From Prosapia bicincta (lineage: Eukaryota; Arthropoda; Insecta; Hemiptera; Cercopidae), in assembly GCA_036971475.1 (NCBI GenBank), contig JBAIZL010000002.1:332767320-332831319 (forward strand): a stretch of 64,000 bases of DNA. The letters are read 5' to 3'. Made by a program: the position numbers and the translations under genes. The first letter of the stretch is position 1. Every line of letters begins with the position of its first letter. Below are positions 36,871-48,119 of the stretch, piece by piece. Under the pieces are notes generated by a model, which saw only the letters and a program-made list of their open reading frames with translations, was not told where the DNA came from and did no database searches.

Positions 36871-38100
36871 ATACGTAAATAAGCTATTATATGGAATATA
36901 CTTTATAAATATTTCTAGAGCTTTTAAATTATTAAAAAGCTTTCTTACTGTAACTGTACTATTTAAATGTTTATAAAGTGATTACAATGAAATATAATGT
37001 ACTTTAAAAAATGGTGCTGACCAGATACTGGACTGTATGATATTGTTTATCAGTACCATTAGAGCCAACTGAATTTTTACTTTTTGACTTGGCTATCATA
37101 ATGTAATAGGTTTAAATACAAAAATGTTTGATGTTGCTACTAATTACTAGTTGTTAAAGACATTAAATGTATTTCTCTTATTAGTATCCTTAGACTTTGA
37201 AACTTCTCAGGCAGTATTCGAAATATAGCTGATCTCCATACTTAGTCTCAGTATGAACTGCCATTATTTGCCTTAAACTTTAATTTTGCAAAATACATTT
37301 TTGAGTTAATAAAACTTGACAAGTAAATTAGTAGAGTGATTATAATCGTTTAAAATTAATAAATTTTTAAAGGTAAAATTAATGTCTTGTAAAGGTATTT
37401 TTCCAAATAAATACAGTTTCCTTTTTATTTGGATTTATTTGGATAATATATTATTTGAAACACATTCAATAGTAGGTCAGAATTTAGGTAGATATCACAA
37501 ATACAGGGCATTCTTAATCTGAAAGGTTAATGACATTTAGCTTCATACTTCATTTAAGTATGAAGGCTTATGGAATTAATACTAAAACAGGTTTTATTAC
37601 AAAGCAAAAGTAGATTTGTTTTGAGTTTTGGAAGGTAACTTAACCAATTAGGTCAAATGTAACTGAGGATAGATTGAACAATATTAATGTTTCAACCCAT
37701 TACCAAAATCTATTAATATTTATTACAGAAGTTTAATTCTATTAATCTCTAATATTAATATTAAGTTTTGGACTTAACAAAAACATTTAAAACTACCGAC
37801 AAAAGGGTGTAAGATTGATTTCTTGCTTTAGTTAAATATGACAGCAATGCTTAGAAATGGGCTACACAGTGTGAAAGCGGAGGTTAAACTGAAGAAATGT
37901 GGTCTATTGGAAATTCTAAAGTATTAGCTGCACACCAGGAAAAGAATTTTTGTCTTGACAAAAATTGCTTGATTAAAGTGCTGATGTGCAACTGCAGCAA
38001 CCTCGGCAGGGCAACACTTACCATTACTGCAATTATTGTTTTAAATTTTTATTTCATTCTAAACTTTGGATATTGAAAACCGAAAAAATAAAACTTACAG
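36871..38100. other. AT-rich intergenic sequence
   Basis: Nothing supported. Confidence 0.4.
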
Positions 38101-38142
38101 ATTTTGTGTTGTATATCTTGAGGGTTTTTTAAAAATAAATTA

Positions 38143-38842
38143 CAGTCAACTCCCGATTATCCGGGATCGCATCAACCGGGATCGTCAGCTCCACTTGAAG
38201 CAGTGGGGCGGGAGGAGTCAAATGTGAACGCGGCGGACGGTTGATAGCGCGGGCGGTCGTTGGGGCGTACAGTAACCTTTACGGAATAATTTATAGCCTG
38301 TCAACTCGCCCGCAGTCGCCACCTCGTGTTCTAAATCCTTCCTACCTGTTTCCGCGCGACGCACACTCGCGGGCAGAGTTTCGGTCAGCATGTCTGAGTT
38401 TACGTTATATTTCTTGTTGTCGTTTTATAAATTCACGCGGTTCTATGACGCGCGAAACCCTAATTACGCGTTATCTCCAACGTCCAATCAGATCAGAGCA
38501 CATCGAAGCATTGAACATGATGCATGGAGGTGTGATAACCCCGAGCGCGAGCGGCCGTTTTTCGGTGAATAAATCCGAACGCCGAATTCGCGGAATTACG
38601 CGATCGCTCGAGTCGAACGTAAACACTACCCTTCCTCAGTGGTCAGTTTATGCATTGCTTCTGATCAAAACGAACTGTACAGTAGTGACGGTACAACAGG
38701 AGGCGGTACTATTTATCAGCTGTTTTTACAGTCATTGGGTAGAAGTAGGGCTGTGGATATTATGGTATTTGTTTTAACCGTGATTTCGCATTATCCGTGA
38801 CGGCCCTGCCGGTAATTATCCCGGATAATCGGGAGTTGACTG
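38143..38842. mobile_element. GC-rich pogo-like element, 700 bp
   Basis: Ends CAGTCAACTCCCGATTATCC and GGATAATCGGGAGTTGACTG with flanking TA define a pogo-type element related to the one at 8333-9178. The interior is strikingly GC- and CpG-rich compared with the genome. The 178-codon open frame inside (38241-38777) shows no transposase motif and is probably a by-product of that composition. The element is inserted into a TA within the inverted-repeat element that continues at 38845. Confidence 0.88.
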
Positions 38843-39087
38843 TACTACGTTTGATATCACGACAAAAAATCACTACTTACTGATATTTTTCAGCAGACAT
38901 GTTCAATACTGTAGGTCATGGACAAGACTGCTGCTCAGATGTGTTGTATCACCATCATTGAACAATCCACAGTGACTCACAGCAATGAACAATGCACTGA
39001 CCAAGTGCAAAACACATCTTTTGAAAAATATCAGTAAGTAGTGGGTTTTTTCCCAGTGATACTAAAAGTAGTAATTTATTGATGCAA
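38843..39087. mobile_element. MITE with 50-bp inverted ends, interrupted by the pogo-like element
   Basis: The left end (CACTACTTACTGATATTTTTCA at about 38870) and right end (TGAAAAATATCAGTAAGTAGTG at about 39025) are inverted repeats, and the outer bases AATAAATTACTAC occur in both. The left outer bases lie before 38143, because the pogo-like element split them at a TA. A second truncated copy at 45175-45345 is uninterrupted there. Confidence 0.8.
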
Positions 39088-39443
39088 TAATGTTTCTACT
39101 CACTTCCAACTGCACGAGAGTAAATAAGTTATGTCAAAGCATTACACTAACAGTCAATGAGCTACCTGAAGTTAGTATCACATAAATCTCTTCGTAACTA
39201 TATGACAATTAGGGTAGCTATTTTTAAAAAATTTAAAAAATACATAACTTTAACATGACTTTAGTCACCTCATATAATGATAAGTCACCCCATATAATGT
39301 TTTTTCTAAGTGAATTATTTTATTATAAATTATTGTAAACATTAGAATAACGTAAATAAAATAAATATGATGCTCTTTCAAGTATACTCTCCAATATTCT
39401 ATATGAAACATTGTCGTTAGAGAGATCAGTCACTGAGCTGCAC

Positions 39444-40566
39444 CAGTGGCACACCCAAGGGAGTGAAAATGTATAAATAAATTTAAAATGTCAAGCAAAA
39501 TATATTATGTTTAACTGAAATTTAGGTTCAGGGTAATCCGAACGACAATAGAAAGTAATATTTAACCTAATTGTAAATTGAACTCTCTAAGTCAGTATTT
39601 CCTCTAGTGAACGAACTGTAATAGCCTATATTTATTCTAAATGCGACATTCTCTGTTGGATAAAATACATGCTTTTATTTGTGTCTGAAGTATCCTGATT
39701 TAAGAACCTTATTAGGCTTTAAGTAGCATTAAAATGTTAGCAATTTTTAGATGTATCATTAATTTTAAAAAGCCTTAACATTTCGCTTTGTGGTAAAATA
39801 GGCAGTTTTCTAATTGGAACCGTAAGGTATAACAAAATAAGCATTGAAGTTACTTGATAATTGATAATTATGGGAAAATATTAAAATTAGGGGATTGTTT
39901 AATGATTTAACAGTTTTTTAACTACTATTTATAAAATCATAACAATAGTCCTTGTCTTCTATGGCCGTTTCGGAGGCTGTTAACATCTCCCGGCAATCGT
40001 CAGAGGGAATCACTAGAGTAGGATCGTTAGTTAAAGAAAAACTACTTAATAAATAGGAAACATAAAAACAACTATAAATAGGCATATAATAAACAATTTT
40101 GAAGATTTTCAAGGTTTAATTAGGCCCATCAATTTAAAACACGTTTTGGAGATGTGACAAAAGGAGCAGACAAACAGTTTTTTACTGACAAATATATTTG
40201 TCAAAGGTTGATTAGTTTTTGTTGACCAAGGTCTTAGAATTTACCGTAATTAGAAAATCTCTTTGATTATTATCATTTTGTGAGTAGAAAAAAAACGACA
40301 ACTTCAATGAAAGTCAATGGTACAGGAATCAAAATGTAAAAATGCCCAAGGCACATGTCGAAAAATAGTAAAAAACCTACTATACTATGACATAAAAAAC
40401 AGATAAAGTCTCAATTTGAGTATTTTTGTATGCTGCATAAGCTTAGAAAATAAGCTTTAGAGTGGTAAAAATTCATATCTTCTAGGGGGGGGGGGTGAAC
40501 AAATTGAACCCCCCCCCCCAGTTGTAGTTCTGGCCACCCTTTGACAAAATCCTGGGTGCGCCCCTG
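39444..40566. mobile_element. hAT-type element, 1.1 kb, with G/C tracts
   Basis: The left end CAGTGGCACACCCAAG and right end CTGGGTGCGCCCCTG are inverted repeats of hAT style. The flanking 8-bp sequences AGCTGCAC (39436-39443) and ACCTGCAC (40567-40574) differ at one base. Near the right end a G run (40487-40497) and a C run (about 40509-40519) face each other and would form a hairpin. No transposase domain was recognised inside. The small minus frame at 39918-40112 is unassigned. Confidence 0.72.
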
Positions 40567-41008
40567 ACCTGCACTACATTTGTTCCATCAGTGTTGACTC
40601 CGATCTTTACTGATGTTCCATGTGCTACTTGGGTCCATATTTATGGAAAATAAAGCTACAAAAACTTTAAAACAATTTTAGAATTATTAAACACTACGAC
40701 AGGAAAAGGAGGTTAATACCTAAGTAACAGATTCAGTGACATGCAGATAACCAGCAACATATGACTATTCTTGTCAAAATGAGGTATTTTTTTATTTCTT
40801 ATGGTGGTAAACCGGTTGAAACAGTAATATTTCAACTTCAAAACGTTTTTCCCAATACTAATACAGTAGTATCATTTACCGTAACATATTAACAACCACA
40901 ATGAAATTTTTAAAACATTTGAACCCACTGCTGATCCAATTTCTTTATAAAGATACAAAAAATAGCCATAAAAATAATGATTGTCATAAAAATATAAGAA
41001 TAATATTT

Positions 41009-41149
41009 TTAAAGTTCTTCATTTTCCAAGGTGTTGTAGATAATGTTGAAACCTGCTGTAAGCACTTTTAACCAAGCTTCTTTCATCTCTGGAGTGAAGG
41101 CTGGACCTAGCTGTATTTCTATCGTTTTCACAATCACATGCTTCATATT
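41009..41149 (-). CDS. Globin, exon 4 (C-terminal)
   Basis: This last coding exon gives helices G and H of a globin. It starts after the acceptor TTTGCAG, in phase 0, with NMKHVIVKTIEIQLGPAFTP, continues EMKEAWLKVLTAGFNIIYNT, and ends LENEEL with TAA at 41009-41011. The Trp-containing final helix and length match single-domain insect globins. The junction with exon 3 falls at the classical G7.0 intron position. It is preceded by a 2.6-kb intron containing a Penelope fragment. Confidence 0.93.
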   Translation of the reverse strand, partial: NMKHVIVKTIEIQLGPAFTPEMKEAWLKVLTAGFNIIYNTLENEEL

Positions 41150-41882
41150 CTGCAAATCAAAATATAATTATTTCAGTAAATAATTTTTCAACTTTATTAA
41201 AAAAACAGCCATCTTCTTTACTTTTTGAATGAGGGAGTTCAATTGTAAAATTTTTATTAAATCATTGTTTTCTGTGTTTAAAAAAAGAAAACCATTTAAA
41301 TTTGCTTTTTTAAAACTATTTTTTGAAAGGTTTTATGTGTTTTAGGAAATGAAAGACACTTTTATGTAAGTTTTAATTCAAATTTTGTAAAATAAAAAGT
41401 TTTTTTTTTAATTTAACCATTTCAGAAGTACTTTTTGTTAAATAATTAATCATTTCAACATTTTATCAAAAACATATTGTGTCTATAGTTACTAAATCAT
41501 ATAAAAAATATAAAAATACCAAGCTCTTTAAAGGGACCTTGTATTAGTTTTAATAGATGATAAATATTGCTTTTTTAAAAATATACACTTTTCCAAAGTT
41601 CTACTTCATTTGTTGTTAGATGTGTCCCATTTTTAATATGTGTTTCAGATTGTAACACATGTCACAGAGTTTTGATCTGAGTTATGAATGGGACACAACT
41701 ACAAAATCGCTTTTTTAAGAAAATGTATGTTTAATAAGTGTATAATTAATAGCTTAAGGTCAAAATGGAACAAATAATATATAAATATTCATATTTGTTA
41801 ATTCCATCTTCACGTGAGCTACTAGTTTTCACTAAAGACTTGTAAATATTTATAAACTTGCCTATAGTCGCACTTACTTATA

Positions 41883-42260
41883 TTTGTTGAGGACGGCGGT
41901 TTCAGGAGATGTCTCCCATCGTCAACTCAGATCGTAACTGTTGACTACATAAACTCAAGGTTTACGTAGGCTAGGGTGGGGGTGAGATATTATGGTGGTG
42001 TGGGTGTATTTTGTGAGTATTAGGAGTTATGATGTGCAGTGAGTGTGAGTTGTAATGTAATTGTGTATTGAGTATGTGTGTAGGGTGTAGTTTGAGGTGT
42101 CTGTATATTTCGTATTGTTCGGTTGTGTAGCGTTGGTTATTTCTGTGTTGTTTATGAAGAATTTGTAGGTTAGATGTTATGTCTATGTAGTCATGTTTAG
42201 TGGAATTGAGATGATCGGCGAAGTTTGATTGGTAGTTATTGCTTGTTAGTGTGTAAATGT
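41883..42260 (-). mobile_element. Penelope-like 3' end, sixth family
   Basis: The minus strand reads SNFADHLNSTKHDYIDITSN, LQILHKQHRNNQRYTTEQYE and IYRHLKLHP, the C-terminus of a Penelope endonuclease. A terminal segment with a hammerhead-like motif follows. The reverse transcriptase is missing. It lies in globin intron 3, on the same strand as the gene. Confidence 0.75.
41887..41929 (-). ncRNA. Hammerhead-ribozyme-like motif, family 6
   Basis: On the minus strand stem I TGAG pairs with CTCA. The core reads TTGACGA (one base from CTGANGA). Stem II is GGAG/CTCC, followed by TGAAA. Stem III is minimal (AC/GT), and GTC stands at the expected cleavage site. The C3 position is changed, so activity is doubtful. 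Confidence 0.45.
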
Positions 42261-43712
42261 TTAATATAAATATTGTTTTATCAAAACTAATGATAAAAAT
42301 ATTTTATCAGTAACTTTAAAAAAAAAAACAACTTGGATCTTGCAAGAATTGTAATATTTTATATTTAAAAATTTCCTTTCCAATGTCAGCCACTCTTAAT
42401 TTTACAGATTGTTCATTTTCACTGTTTACAGAGCTTCATAGGAAGATACAAATTTTAACTTGTATTTTTACTAGAACATTAAATAAAAAATGTCAAATAA
42501 AATATCTAATCCATTGTCCTAAAAAACAATGCATCAAAAAAAAAAAGATCTATTTGATTAATTACTCCTTATCCCCCTGTAAGGGCTGTATAATTCTTTG
42601 AAGCTAATAAAACTTTTTAGTGTCACAATTTTGTGTTACATTTTATTGTGAATGTTAAAAGCTTCAAAAAGTTTTTAGTTGCACATTTAAACTTTTCCAA
42701 ATGTGCTTTTTAGTATATAGCTGCAAATAACTAAAGACTTTTCAGATTTGTCAAATATGTGTAGATATTTCTCGTGAGAAAAGTTTAAAAGTTTGAAATT
42801 GAAGTAATGTTTTGCAAAACTTCTCAAAAATTGTATTAATTTTAATAGTTTAATACCAAATTGCCTAATAATAAAATAAAAAACTTGAGTTTAGTTTGCA
42901 TGTATGTAGTAAAAATTTGGATTTGTCAATTTGAGAAATAGAAGAGGAAACAAAAAATTCTATAATCTTCACTATAGAGCCCAGTATAGATTAGGGGATC
43001 TTACATTAACCCTAAAAATCTAATGTATTTTATACCTACAAACCTAAATTCATATAAATAAATGTAACTATTATTTGATAATAATGTAACTAAATATTTG
43101 AGAAATGTTTCCAAAAAATTATGCTATTAGTTGTTTTTTGAAGTAGCAACCTTTTCTTCTGAAAGTACCCAGGAATGTAGATTGTATGTAATATTTGTAT
43201 GTTATTCCAGCCATTACTGATCATTAGCTACTTGCTCTCCATTGTAAAAAGACTATAAAATAGGCTATTGAAACTTTACTTTCATCAACTTCAGGATAAA
43301 TTACAGCCTTTAATGATAGGTTATGTGTAAATACTTTCTAGTAGTGTATTGTTTTTATAAAGATTAGTTCTTGATTCAATGTTCTAGGACAAACAGAGGA
43401 GTTATCTATCAAAACACAGAGCTTTGCAACAGTAGAAATAACGATTCATTTAAAACAAAAGTCTGCCATTGTCAAAGAAATTTAAAAATATCAATAAATC
43501 ATGTGCATTTTAAAACTTGAATAAATGGTGGTTGACGTAGTTAACATATGAAATGGTCAGGCAACCAAGTGAGTTATTCTTGAACCAATTGATATGGGAG
43601 CTTTGACTCTGTAACATTTGCTGGGAAAACTTTCATCATGTCCTTAATATTTACTCATGTCCCTGGGAAAACTTATTTCAAATAATTAGTTCCTATATAT
43701 AAATTATTTTAC
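42261..43712. other. Globin intron 3, remaining AT-rich part
   Basis: No additional feature recognised. Confidence 0.5.
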
Positions 43713-43941
43713 CTCAAAATGATTTCTGTTCAGCTTTATTTCCCTGTGGGTTTTTCCGATAGTCAGAAGTTGTTCTTTGAGATCTTTTTCCTTGTCCAAG
43801 TTATTCACAAATTCTGAAATGGAAGGCAATAAATGTCTGACCATATGTTCTTTGAATCGTGGACTCTTAAATATATCATCCTCACCAGGAGTCTTCAGAA
43901 AAGCAAATATCTTAATGTAGTCAGGAAATGAGGTGAAGTAG
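43713..43941 (-). CDS. Globin, exon 3 (haem pocket)
   Basis: Encodes helices C to early G. After a split Asp codon it reads YFTSFPDYIKIFAFLKTPGE, DDIFKSPRFKEHMVRHLLPS, later LKEQLLTIGKTHREIKLNRN and HFE. The CD-region Phe, the distal His in KEHMVRH and the proximal His in GKTHREI are in place for haem binding, so an oxygen-binding or redox function is likely. The acceptor is TTTTAG and the donor GTAAAA. The split codon at the start corresponds to the classical B12.2 intron and the end to G7.0. Confidence 0.95.
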
Positions 43942-44129
43942 CTAAAATAAGGTAGAATTTATGCTGTTATTTATATTGTTTGTATAGATAATAAAATAAT
44001 TGCACACACACACACACAAACTATCAGGAACAATTTTTTTCGAACATGACTGTATACCACTACTCGCTCACACCACACAGGCTTGGTGATTGGTAGTCTG
44101 ACCTAAAACATATGCTAAGGTCTGCAAGT

Positions 44130-44760
44130 GTTTGTTCAGGGTAGTTAGTATTTATGGAAACCCCTGTTTACGGATATATTCAAGAGGAAAAATTTTGAGC
44201 AGCATCATGCTATCAAATTATTTTGTTTTGGACTGGGGAAAATGAGTATAGAGACATTGGGCATAATTTCCTAATTGATCAAGGACGAAACTTATCATAA
44301 ACTGCAATTTCCAAGTGGGACAAGCTCTTCAAGGATGACTGAGAATGTGAAGGGGTTGCGTTAAGAGGGTAGTTGAGAGCCTCCAAAAGGGTGGCAAATA
44401 CCAAATTGAGCCTAAGGGGCAGACAGGGAGTGGTGATTTTTATCTTGATGTGCTAGAAGGGCTGAAAAAACGGTTCAACTTAGTGGGGTTAGGCATCGCA
44501 AAAGACATTGCAACATAAAAATGGACCCAGCCTCACCTACTTCAAGATAACCAACTACCTGCCAAAAAACACCATTATGAAGATTCTTTAATCGTTTTAC
44601 ATTCTTGACGTGACTCTAGCAGACTATTTGCTTTTCCAAAACTAGAATCCTCCCTCACAGGACACCACCAAAGGGAAATCAAACAACAAATTTATGCTAA
44701 CACTTCAAAGCATTTGAAATTGCCTTTCAAGGTGCTAATCTTCCAAGTCATGGAAAAACT
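44130..44760 (+). pseudogene. mariner/Tc1-like transposase remnant
   Basis: Broken frames on the plus strand resemble a mariner-type transposase. An N-terminal HTH piece reads HAIKLFCFGLGKMSIETLGI near 44210. A linker piece FPKWDKLFKDD is read across a frameshift near 44310. The C-terminal part DVTLADYLLF then SSLTGHH..REIKQQIYANT lies near 44610-44710. Catalytic residues cannot be traced and stops are frequent. It sits in globin intron 2, antisense to the gene. Confidence 0.65.
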
Positions 44761-45174
44761 GCTGACAAAAGTGTGTCAATGCTCAAGTTATGCACTTTAT
44801 AGAATTTTCAATACTGTACCAATATCTAAAATCTGTTTTTCCAAAACTTCTCCTGATATAGAAATTATAAGTATAAACAAACCTTATGTAGTATATTAAA
44901 TAATTTAATATAATAATTCTAAATAATATTAGTGAATATTACGGTATATATAATTTGTTAATGGTCTCAAATTGCGATATTTTATTGTTAACAAAAATTT
45001 AATAAAAAAATTATTGGACGCCTTTTTCTTACAAGGCAAGTGTTAAGCAAATGTATCAAAATTAATTCATGAGGGATATCCTAAATAATTTGTTTTATTC
45101 TTGTAAAAATAAATCCCTCCTATATCCTCTAATTTAAATAAATTTTAAAAGTCAGAATTTAAAATTTGCAGTTT

Positions 45175-45345
45175 TTGTGTTGTGGACTACATCTTGAGGT
45201 TTTTTTATATAAATAACTACTTTTGATATTTTTCGAAAAAACCACTAACTGATATTTTTCAACAGATGCCTTTCACACTAGGTCAGTGCATTGTTTAATG
45301 CTATGAGTCACAGACAAAACTGGTGCTCAGGTGTGTTGTGTTGCT
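45175..45345. repeat. Truncated second copy of the 38.8-kb MITE
   Basis: ACTACTTTTGATATTTTTCG, CACTAACTGATATTTTTCAACAG-type sequence and GGTCAGTGCATTGTTTAATGCT-like sequence follow the same order as in the reverse complement of 38843-39087. The copy is cut off near 45345. Confidence 0.7.
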
Positions 45346-45349
45346 GTGA

Positions 45350-46015
45350 GTCGGTAGTGTATTGGTGTTCTGTGGTGTATTATTGTTCATAGAGTAGTTG
45401 TTAATTATGTGTTCAAATATAGTATTCGATTGTGAGTGTATTTTGTCGTTTAGAATATGTTATGGATAGTTTTTGTGGTGTTTTTATATCCGTAGTTTGC
45501 TGTTGTGTTTAGTTTGTTGCTTTTTTTAATGTAGTGTAGGACTTTTAGATTAGTGTCTGTATTGGTGTATGTGTGTAGAGTGTTTTGTATGTGTATGGCA
45601 AAGCTTGATTTGAGTTATTTGTTATTTATGTATCTCATGTTTTTGTAACGCCTGGTAAAGTTTTAAATGCTACTTTATATTTTAGTTTGCGGAATGAGGA
45701 AGTTATTTTTTGTGATGTGTTGTCGTGATATGTTAATGCTATGTATTTTTGTGTTTGTGTTATTATTGTTTTTTGTTGTGTCATGTGTGTGTTGTTTTTG
45801 CACATTATGTTGTCTATCAAGGTATGTATTTTTCTGTTTTGTTTGTGTTATTGTTGTCTTTTGTTGGGTTATGTGTGTGTTGTTTTTTGCACATTATTTT
45901 GTCTTAAAACACACACATACACACACACACAACACACACACACACTCTCTCTCTCTCTCTCTCCCAACACACACACTCACACACTCTCTCTCTCTCTCAC
46001 ACACACACACATACA

Positions 46016-46046
<31 letters not shown>

Positions 46047-46560
46047 CATTATTGCAAGGTTGGCTGTAAGGATATGTTGTTGAGCTGGACAGCACCAGTT
46101 TTAAAGAGAGGTTTTCAAGGAGTGTATATTATTTGTAATGGATTTGTTCATTAAATTTTGTTTTATTTTGTGTTATGGTATGTTTGTCAACTTCATATTT
46201 CATATGTCTCATTGTATTGAGATATGTTTTTTTTATGCTGTGGTGAATTTATTGGTTGTAGTTATGCCTGTTTAACTGTGTCAACTTGTTTATAATTAGT
46301 GGAATTGAGTGTATGTGATTTTGAATGTTTGTTGGAAATTGTAACCAGTTTTCTCAGTTTAGAATTTGTCACAGTATTTTCAGTTTAGTTTTTATATACT
46401 TCAGATTTAAACAAATTTCTTTTTTTGTGTGTTTTTTTGTTTGTTGTTTCTTTCAAATGATATTTTATTACCCTGTTGTTTCGAGTTTTTGGTGATTTTA
46501 TTTGAGGTTTTGTTAATGAATTTGTGGGTATGATGATTTTTTTTTTATATCATGCCTAAT
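45350..46560 (-). mobile_element. Decayed Penelope-like remnants broken by simple repeats
   Basis: At about 46100-46560 the minus strand aligns with the end of the Penelope protein at 49.3 kb: LNTMRHMKYEVDKHTITQNK and KFNEQIHYK correspond to its LEQYEIYR..YKQLNEQTQYK end. The T/G-rich stretch 45350-45900 has the same composition and orientation. A (CA)n/(CT)n expansion at about 45905-46045 splits the remnant. The plus-strand open frames here are translations of simple sequence. Confidence 0.55.
45905..46045. repeat. Compound (CA)n/(CT)n microsatellite
   Basis: Alternating CA and CT runs with few interruptions. Confidence 0.95.
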
Positions 46561-47120
46561 AAAACCTGTGAATTTCTTTTCCTCTCTTGTGTTGTTTTTC
46601 TTTGTGTTTCTTTGCACAGGACTTTAAGAGTAGAAATAATAAATAGTTGTTAAATTATATCTTTTCATAACAAATCAAAATTAGTCACGTAAAATGTAAG
46701 GCTTCCAATTTTGACTTTAAAACGTTCATAAGCCACAAATTTTTAATTCAGAAAATTGCATTTAAAATTAAGTGATTCTTTCATATTTTGAATTCAAACT
46801 TTCAGTGTCTTGTAGGCATAGTAATGCATTTATGGATGTTATTAATTTTGTATTATGAAAGTTAGTTGTGTAATGCTGCTGAAAGAAGTTACAAATCTTA
46901 GTTTCTGTATATATCTTTTTTATGACTATACATCCACATAGCCATATGTGAAGACCTTAGATACTGTAATAAATCTAATTAAGTTATTAAACAGAATTAA
47001 CAATGATATAATATTTCTTCAATTTTGTAGTCCGTTACGTTCGGTGAATCTTATCAATCACTTAAACAATAGTTTATGACTATCCGAACTTTGAATTTAC
47101 TAAATTTGTTAAAACCTACT

Positions 47121-47170
47121 GAGACAGAACATTTTCGATCACTATGTATCGATCTTCATCAGTGTCTTCG
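47121..47170 (-). ncRNA. Hammerhead ribozyme motif, left arm
   Basis: Minus strand: stem I AGACA pairs with TGTCT (five pairs). The core CTGATGA is exact. Stem II GATC/GATC has a 10-base loop, and GAAA follows. The stem III remnant AATGTT is imperfect, then C at the cleavage position. One extra A lies between core and stem II. The TGA of the core is in frame with the Penelope endonuclease frame and is its stop codon. Confidence 0.65.
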
Positions 47171-47610
47171 GCTTGGAGATGTTGGGTCAAGCAGCGACGG
47201 TTTTAAAGGTAGGTTTTCGATAGCATCAAAGAGTATGTGTGATTTGTATTGTGTTTGTTCATTTAATATGTTTGTACTTTGTGTTTTTGTGTGTCTGTAA
47301 ATTTCATATTGTTCTAGTGTGTTGAGATGTGGTCCTTTTTTGTTGAAGTGTAGGATTTCTAGGTTATGGTAAACGTCTTTGTATTTGTGTCCTGTTTCTT
47401 TTATGTGGTTGTAAAATGTTGAGTTGGTGTTCTGTTTGTGTTCCTCGACTCTTTGTTTAAAGCTACTACCTGTTTGTCCAATGTAGAATTTGTTACATTT
47501 GTCGCAGTTCAGTTTGTATATGTCTGGAGCTTGTAGTTTATCCTTGTTGTTGGTGTTGTGTTGTATTTTGTATTGTAACTTGTTATTAGTTTTGTATCCT
47601 ATTTTGTATC

Positions 47611-48117
47611 CTACTTTTTTGAAATTTGCGGGCTTTTTTGTTTGTTGTTTTGTTTATGAATGGTAATGTGATGTATTTGTTTTCTGTGTGTAGTATTAAT
47701 TTTAGTGTTTTTTTGTATTTTGTACCATAGTTTGTCTATTATTGTGGTGTTGTATCCATTTGTGTATGCTAAATATTTAATTGTGTCTAGTTCTTTGTTT
47801 ATGTTTTCTGTGGTCATTGGGACTTCTTTAAGTCTATGGAGCATGGAACTGAAGTCAGCGTGTTTGTGTTGGATAGGGTGGTTTGAGGTGTTGTGGATAA
47901 GTGTGTCTGTCGTTATGGGTTTCCTGTAAATGTTGAAACTGTGTTTTTGTGTGTGGCTTTTTGTTATGGTTAGGTCGAGGAAGTTTAGGGATCGGTTAGT
48001 TTCAATTTCTGAAGTGAAGTGGAGTTTTGGTTGTATTTTATTAGTGTAGGTGAGGATTTTTTCGCATTGACAGGATTTGACTCTGTAACTAGAATGCCCC
48101 TGCACATAAATTAGCAA
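47611..48117 (-). pseudogene. Penelope reverse-transcriptase thumb fragment in the left arm
   Basis: The 168-codon minus-strand frame contains KIQPKLHFTSEIETNRSLNF, LDLTITKS, and NIYRKPITTDTLIHNTSNHP, the region after the YVDD motif including the KPT box. It is the inverted twin of 48590-48960. Its first 15 or so codons come from the unique centre, so the start is an artefact of the inversion. Confidence 0.85.
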
Positions 48118-48119
48118 AA

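Noticed and set aside
38241..38777. 178-codon open frame
   Set aside because: It lies entirely inside the GC-rich pogo-like element and shows no domain. Stop-poor composition explains it.
45667..46154. Two overlapping 137-138-codon frames
   Set aside because: They translate T/G-rich Penelope antisense and a (CA)n/(CT)n repeat, giving His-Thr and Ser-Leu runs.
47705..47929. 74-codon plus-strand frame and its twin at 48727-48936
   Set aside because: Both are antisense to the Penelope reverse-transcriptase thumb in the two inverted arms.
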